Origin: Cyanobacteriota bacterium
GTDB lineage: Bacteria; Cyanobacteriota; Cyanobacteriia; Phormidesmidales; Phormidesmidaceae
NCBI GenBank assembly: GCA_027592485.1
Contig: JAQCKL010000120.1
Location: 1 to 9,888 of the forward strand
Direction of reading: 5' to 3'
DNA: 9,888 nucleotides
The position numbers and the translations under genes were made by a program. The notes under the pieces are model-generated. The model made no database searches. It was not told the DNA's origin and saw nothing but the letters and a program-made list of their open reading frames with translations. Below are positions 6,210 to 9,888 of the stretch, piece by piece. Numbering within the stretch: position 1 is the first letter of the stretch; each line of letters starts with the position of its first letter.

Positions 6210-7592
6210 ATGTTCAGCACCGTTTGGCAGCAGATCACCCTTAACCGCTTTGCCCTCCACCAATGGCGGGAAGTCAGCGTGGTCCATCGCCTGTTGGGGT
6301 TTCTGCGGCAGTGGCGGCAGGGGAGTACCCTGTTGCCCTGGGGAGATGTGATTGGGTTGATCCTGATCGCCGTCCTGCTGGCCCTGTCTCCCTATGTCTC
6401 CACTACGTTAATTGGGGTGCTGCTGCTAGCCTGCGCCGGTTTTTGGATGCTGCTCACCCTCTCCGATGAAGCAGGAGAAGGACTCACCCCAATCCATTTA
6501 GTCATGGTGGTGTATTGGGGCGCGATGGCCCTAGCCACTGCCCTATCCCCGGTCAAGGCCGCTGCCCTACAGGGACTGGTGAAACTTACGCTGAACCTGG
6601 TGCTGTTTTTGTTGATGGCGCGGGTGATGCGACAACCACGACTGCGTACCGGCCTGGTAACGGTCTATTTACTCACTGCCCTGGTGGTGTCGGTGTATGG
6701 GCTGCGGCAGTGGTTTTTCGGGGCCGAAGCCCTGGCGACCTGGGTCGATCCCACCTCGAATTCGGCTGGGACGACCAGGGTCTATAGCTATTTAGGCAAT
6801 CCTAATTTGTTGGCCGGATACCTGATTCCGGCGGTGATGCTGAGTGGGGCGGCGATCTTTGCTTGGCCCCGCTGGATGCCCAAAGCTTTGGCGGTGGTCT
6901 TGGCCCTGACCCATACCGCTTGCCTGGTGCTGACCTTTAGCCGGGGGGGATGGCTAGGGTTTATGGCCGGTAGCTTTGTGCTGCTGGTGCTGCTGATGCA
7001 TTTTTGGAGTGTCCGCTTCAATACTTTCTGGCAACGGTGGGCGTTACCGGCTTTGCTGGGGGGAACGGCTGCCTTTGTGGTGCTGGCGGTCTTGGCCGTA
7101 GATCCCCTGCGCGATCGCGTCATGAGCATGTTCGCGGGCCGTGAGGACAGCAGCAACAACTTCCGGATCAATGTGTGGGCGGGGGTGCTGGATATGATTC
7201 GCGATCGCCCGATTTTGGGCATTGGCCCCGGTAACGACGCCTTCAACAAGGTTTATCCCCTCTATCAGCGGCCCCGCTATACCGCCCTCAGCGCCTACTC
7301 CGTATTCCTGGAAACCGCTGTGGAAGCGGGCCTAGTTGGGGTGACCGCTTTCCTGTGGCTGATGGTGGTGGTGTTTGGCCAGGGCTGGCGGCAGTTGCAG
7401 CGCCTGCGGGAGCAGCAGTCGATCCAGGGCTATTGGCTGATGGCGGCGATCGCTGCCCTGGTGGGGATGTTGACCCACGGATTAGTCGATACGGTCTGGT
7501 ATCGCCCCCAGGTGAGCACCCTCTGGTGGCTGATGATGGCCCTGGTGGCCAGCTATTACCGCAGCAAGCCCCGAACCCTATCCCCTGAGTAA
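6210..7592 (+). CDS. ictB: IctB-like polytopic membrane protein, O-antigen ligase superfamily
   Basis: This 460-residue protein closely follows cyanobacterial IctB along its whole length, as recalled: N-terminal MFSTVWQQITLNRFALHQW, RVYSYLGNPNLLAGYLIP (about 190-207), LTFSRGGWLGF (241-251), AGREDSSNNFRINVW (309-323), ILGIGPGNDAFNKVYPLYQ (335-353) and HGLVDTVWYRP (423-433). It has about ten membrane segments and the Wzy_C/O-antigen ligase-type domain. IctB was named as a putative inorganic-carbon transporter in Synechococcus; later work questioned direct bicarbonate transport, and the domain suggests glycan transfer or polymerisation. The upstream frame runs back to 6108, but family length (about 467) favours 6210 (or TTG 6195, which has a Shine-Dalgarno). 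Three HIP1 sites lie inside. The hydrolase gene follows 66 bases later in the same direction. Confidence 0.9.
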   Translation: MFSTVWQQITLNRFALHQWREVSVVHRLLGFLRQWRQGSTLLPWGDVIGLILIAVLLALSPYVSTTLIGVLLLACAGFWMLLTLSDEAGEGLTPIHLVMVVYWGAMALATALSPVKAAALQGLVKLTLNLVLFLLMARVMRQPRLRTGLVTVYLLTALVVSVYGLRQWFFGAEALATWVDPTSNSAGTTRVYSYLGNPNLLAGYLIPAVMLSGAAIFAWPRWMPKALAVVLALTHTACLVLTFSRGGWLGFMAGSFVLLVLLMHFWSVRFNTFWQRWALPALLGGTAAFVVLAVLAVDPLRDRVMSMFAGREDSSNNFRINVWAGVLDMIRDRPILGIGPGNDAFNKVYPLYQRPRYTALSAYSVFLETAVEAGLVGVTAFLWLMVVVFGQGWRQLQRLREQQSIQGYWLMAAIAALVGMLTHGLVDTVWYRPQVSTLWWLMMALVASYYRSKPRTLSPE

Positions 7593-7658
7593 GGCGTTGG
7601 GGGAAATCAATTTCATCAAGGTCTAGAATGCGGTGATGCTCTGATTTTCTGACCGCCC

Positions 7659-8546
7659 ATGGTTTTGCCCGCTGCCGCTGCTGATCTAACGGAAGCCACC
7701 TCTCGGACGCTGGCCCAACAGGTCGAGCAAGTTTTGGTCTCAACACCCCTGGTAGAGACTCCGATTCCCAGTACCTATGTCCGCCAAGGTCAAGGCACCC
7801 CCATCCTGCTGCTCCATGGGTTTGATAGCTCACTGTTTGAATTCCGGCGGCTGTTGCCCTTGCTCGCGACCACTGCCGAGACTTGGGCCTTAGACCTGCT
7901 GGGATTTGGCTTTAGCGATCGCACCCTTAGCCCCAGTTTTGATCCAGGAGCGATCAAGCTCCATTTACACAGCTTTTGGCAGCAGCAGATTGGTCAGCCC
8001 ATGGTGTTGGTGGGGGCCTCTATGGGTGGGGCTGCCGCCCTGGACTTTACCCTCACCTATCCAGACGCCGTACAGAAATTGGTGCTGCTGGATAGCGCTG
8101 GCTTTGCCGTCGGTCCGGCAATGGAAAAGGTGATGGTGCCGCCGCTGGATCGCTGGGCCACCGCCTTTTTGAAAAATGCCTGGGTGCGACGGCGCATCAG
8201 CCTAAATGCCTATTGCGATCGCGCTTGGGTGACCGCCGATGCGGAACTGTGCGCCTCCCTGCACCTAGCCTGCCCCCGTTGGTCTGAGGCATTGATTGCC
8301 TTTACTAAAAGCGGCGGCTACAACTTCCTCAGTGACAAAATCAGTCAAATTACCGTGCCGACCCAGGTGATTTGGGGCCGTCAGGATCAGATTCTGGGCA
8401 CCGCTGATGCGGAGAAATTTGTGGGGGCGATCGCCAATAGCCAATTGGTTTGGATTGACCAATGTGGCCATGTGCCCCACCTGGAGCAGGCCCAAGCAAC
8501 CGCTGAGGTGATTATTAGAAATTTGGCACAATCCGACGGACAATAA
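7659..8546 (+). CDS. Alpha/beta hydrolase
   Basis: This 295-residue protein has a complete alpha/beta-hydrolase fold: strand and oxyanion loop LLLHGFDSS (51-58), LDLLGFGFSDR (79-88 region), nucleophile elbow GASMGG with Ser121, the acid in WGRQDQILG (Asp243), and the catalytic His in CGHVPHLEQ (His271). The cap lies at about 150-225. There is no signal peptide, so it should be cytosolic. The substrate (ester, lactone or other) cannot be deduced. A 40-residue N-terminal extension precedes the fold. The ATG at 7659 is the only convenient start; no Shine-Dalgarno is seen. It follows ictB by 66 bases on the same strand and may be co-transcribed. Three HIP1 sites confirm it as native sequence; it is the last gene before the AT-rich segment. 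Confidence 0.88.
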   Translation: MVLPAAAADLTEATSRTLAQQVEQVLVSTPLVETPIPSTYVRQGQGTPILLLHGFDSSLFEFRRLLPLLATTAETWALDLLGFGFSDRTLSPSFDPGAIKLHLHSFWQQQIGQPMVLVGASMGGAAALDFTLTYPDAVQKLVLLDSAGFAVGPAMEKVMVPPLDRWATAFLKNAWVRRRISLNAYCDRAWVTADAELCASLHLACPRWSEALIAFTKSGGYNFLSDKISQITVPTQVIWGRQDQILGTADAEKFVGAIANSQLVWIDQCGHVPHLEQAQATAEVIIRNLAQSDGQ

Positions 8547-8569
8547 ACTCCGTTGATACAGATACCGCT

Positions 8570-8596
8570 GGTGTTACGCAGAAAAACACCTGTTTT
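8570..8596 (+). terminator. Possible weak terminator after the hydrolase
   Basis: GGTGTT (8570-8575) pairs with AACACC (8585-8590) across a 9-base loop, followed by TGTTTT. It lies 24 bases after the hydrolase stop. The stem is short (6 bp) and the U-run interrupted, so it is only a candidate. Confidence 0.35.
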
Positions 8597-8786
8597 GCAA
8601 GCTTGTTTGGTGATGTAGTGACTATTGAAGAGATCTTAGAAGACGTGGGGCTTTACCCATGAAGGCTCATCTTGATTTTCTATTTAACCAATCATTTTTC
8701 CCCTGAATTAAAAGAGAGGCTAGAAACCAATGCAAAGAATGTCATATAAAATAGTGTTCAGAATAAATTCAGTCTTGAGCTGACAC

Positions 8787-8966
8787 ATGGCCAATTCAAG
8801 AATGAAGTGCAACACCTGCCAAAAGCCGCTCTTGATGGGGCAAAGGGGATATCTCCTCGATCAGGGCGAAACCCTTTCTGCTGTAGGGACAGCGAGAAAT
8901 CCATATACTCAGATCTCTACGAACGACTCCAGCAGCTTTGTGCAGGCCGTTGCACTTGAAATTTGA
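8787..8966 (+). CDS. Possible 59-residue protein with a CxxC motif
   Basis: ATG at 8787 opens MANSRMKCNTCQKPLLMGQR and the frame stops at TGA 8964-8966. The CNTC pair near the N-terminus is like half of a zinc knuckle, but no second cysteine pair follows. The rest (RNPYTQISTNDSSSFVQAV) is unremarkable. No Shine-Dalgarno precedes it, and a rival frame over the same bases is equally open. It ends 32 bases before the ATPase start. This is more likely a relic than a working gene. Confidence 0.25.
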   Translation: MANSRMKCNTCQKPLLMGQRGYLLDQGETLSAVGTARNPYTQISTNDSSSFVQAVALEI

Positions 8967-8998
8967 ATCTACGCATTAACGCTATAGGAATTTTTTAT

Positions 8999-9859
8999 AT
9001 GGATCTTAATTGGGTGAAAGTCACAGGATATAAGCGCTTCAATAAAGTAACCCTTAATACATTCGGAAAAACTATTGCAATTACAGGCCCGAATGAGGCA
9101 GGGAAAAGTTCTATATTACAGGCCTTGACTTACCTCAATAGTGATCGAAAATTTTTGCCGAGTGTTCTGAATCGTTCAATGCAATCGACTTTGAACGATG
9201 AAGATATCATTATCGAAGCTGCTTTCTTGTTGGATGATACTGATCGAGAGGCTCTTGCTGAGATATATGAAGGTACTAAGGTCAAGTGGTTTTACATCAA
9301 AAAGCAACTAGATGGAAAGAGGATTTATGGAATTTCACCTGCTCTTGAAAGACCTGTAAATGGAAAGAGTAAACTTGAAGGTTTTCTTAAAGATTTTCTC
9401 GAAAATCAGGATTCTAACTCTTCTGATCTGCAAACAGAATTTGAGCCATTTTTTCGACAAGCCTACATGCTTCTTGAATCTTTAGAGGCATTTGAAAAAA
9501 GCAGCATTTCTCATTCAGTCAGTCTTAGGTCAATTATCGATGGGCAAGACGCTAGTCAAAAAATTAGCGATTCCGAGAAGATTTTAGAATTAATCGATGA
9601 TTTTATTGCCCAATCCAGAATGCCGGATCCTAGCCTTAGTGCGGAAGAAATTCTCTCGGCAAGGATTCCAAAATTCCTGATTTTTGATGACCACAACAGA
9701 ACTCTTCCTTCTTCATATGATTTAAGCACCCTACCTAAATCTAGGCCACCAGTATCACTCAGGAATCTGTTCACACTGTCGAACTTAGACCTTGATCTGC
9801 TTCTAAGAGCAGCCAATATCAGGGCAATCGCACCTAAATTAGGTTGCCATAGAGTCTAA
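8999..9859 (+). CDS. Truncated OLD/RecF-like AAA ATPase
   Basis: The ORF encodes the N-terminal part of an SMC/RecF/OLD-type ATPase: MDLNWVKVTGYKRFNKVTL (strand typical of the family), then Walker A GPNEAGKSS (30-38, Lys36, Ser37). A long helical and charged region follows, then IPKFLIFDDHNRTLP (223-237) and SLRNLFTLSNLDLDLLLRAAN (about 253-273). In relatives as I know them this is followed by several hundred residues with the ABC signature, Walker B and often a Toprim nuclease domain; here only 13 unrelated residues follow before the stop. ATG at 8999 is chosen over an upstream TTG (8963) because AGGAA lies about 10 bases before it and the family begins there. Such ATPases are frequent in phage-defence loci. 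Base composition is far more AT-rich than the genes to the left, pointing to transfer. Without Walker B it should be inactive. Confidence 0.75.
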   Translation: MDLNWVKVTGYKRFNKVTLNTFGKTIAITGPNEAGKSSILQALTYLNSDRKFLPSVLNRSMQSTLNDEDIIIEAAFLLDDTDREALAEIYEGTKVKWFYIKKQLDGKRIYGISPALERPVNGKSKLEGFLKDFLENQDSNSSDLQTEFEPFFRQAYMLLESLEAFEKSSISHSVSLRSIIDGQDASQKISDSEKILELIDDFIAQSRMPDPSLSAEEILSARIPKFLIFDDHNRTLPSSYDLSTLPKSRPPVSLRNLFTLSNLDLDLLLRAANIRAIAPKLGCHRV

Positions 9860-9888
9860 AAACCGAACTTTTTTTGGTAAGACCTGCT
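9818..9888. mobile_element. Possible end of an insertion element that cut the ATPase gene
   Basis: Family-like ATPase sequence stops at about 9817. From about 9822 (GGGCAATCGCACCTAA) the DNA contains the palindrome ACCTAA-A-TTAGGT (9832-9844), as is seen at some transposon ends. On the minus strand a frame entering from the right edge ends SRSYQKKFGF at TAG 9858-9856, a basic tail such as transposases have. I cannot name the family from 70 bases, and the element could equally be another kind of rearrangement. Confidence 0.35.

Larger units (their letters stand above)
8547..8998. other. AT-rich stretch with decayed reading frames
   Basis: No intact gene is recognised. Three pieces look like former coding sequence. 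A plus frame ends TIEEILEDVGLYP at TGA 8660-8662. Its stop overlaps (ATGA) an ATG at 8659 that opens MKAHLDFLFNQ and stops at 8706. A further frame, open from 8663, is broken once by TAA (8747-8749) and ends at 8959 with SIYSDLYERLQQLCAGRCT. An ATGA overlap is typical of two-gene units such as toxin-antitoxin pairs, but I cannot assign either piece to a family. Confidence 0.4.

Noticed and set aside
5826..6238. Three overlapping minus-strand open frames before ictB
   Set aside because: They occupy the same bases in different frames, are Pro-rich without recognisable motifs, and lie across palindromic structures.
7288..7833. 181-codon minus-strand frame across the ictB-hydrolase border
   Set aside because: Antisense to two firmly identified genes; the translation is low-complexity Pro/Ser/Gly.
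1..9888. CRISPR array or tRNA/rRNA gene
   Set aside because: No regularly spaced direct repeats with unique spacers, no cloverleaf with T-loop signature, and no rRNA-like stretch were seen on either strand.

Overview
The window looks like chromosomal DNA of a cyanobacterium, probably a filamentous or Leptolyngbya-like lineage. The octamer GCGATCGC (HIP1, a hallmark of many cyanobacterial genomes) occurs 16 times between positions 64 and about 8435. An ictB-type gene, characteristic of cyanobacteria, is also present. The species cannot be named from sequence alone.

Layout: 1-2448 (minus strand) holds two glycoside hydrolase genes in one direction. The upstream one is an amylo-alpha-1,6-glucosidase-type debranching enzyme; the downstream one is the N-terminus of a large MGH1/GH63-like glucosidase that runs off the left edge. 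Behind them (2585-2690) lies a short, frameshifted relic of the FAD-binding N-terminus of a GMC oxidoreductase. At 2938-4930 (minus) a small GTG-started membrane protein and a GT39-type membrane glycosyltransferase form a likely two-gene operon. A repeat-like element with inverted ends (5025-5204) separates them from a small exported or membrane-anchored Ser/Thr-rich protein (5222-5560, minus). A 650-base gene-poor stretch follows, rich in palindromes and with one plausible 20-codon ORF. Then come, on the plus strand, ictB (6210-7592) and an alpha/beta hydrolase (7659-8546).

From about 8547 onward the character changes. The DNA becomes AT-rich, HIP1 disappears, and broken reading frames precede an OLD/RecF-like AAA ATPase (8999-9859). 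This ATPase is truncated after about 273 family-like residues, apparently by insertion of another element whose end lies at the right edge. This is accessory DNA, plausibly the remains of a defence locus.

Functionally the left part concerns alpha-glucan/oligosaccharide breakdown and the middle part envelope glycosylation; the O-antigen-ligase-like IctB also fits envelope or transport functions. I see no intact previously undescribed system. The most unusual items are an in-frame palindromic repeat inside the debranching enzyme, the 180-bp element with hairpin ends, the structured region before ictB, and the broken ATPase island.
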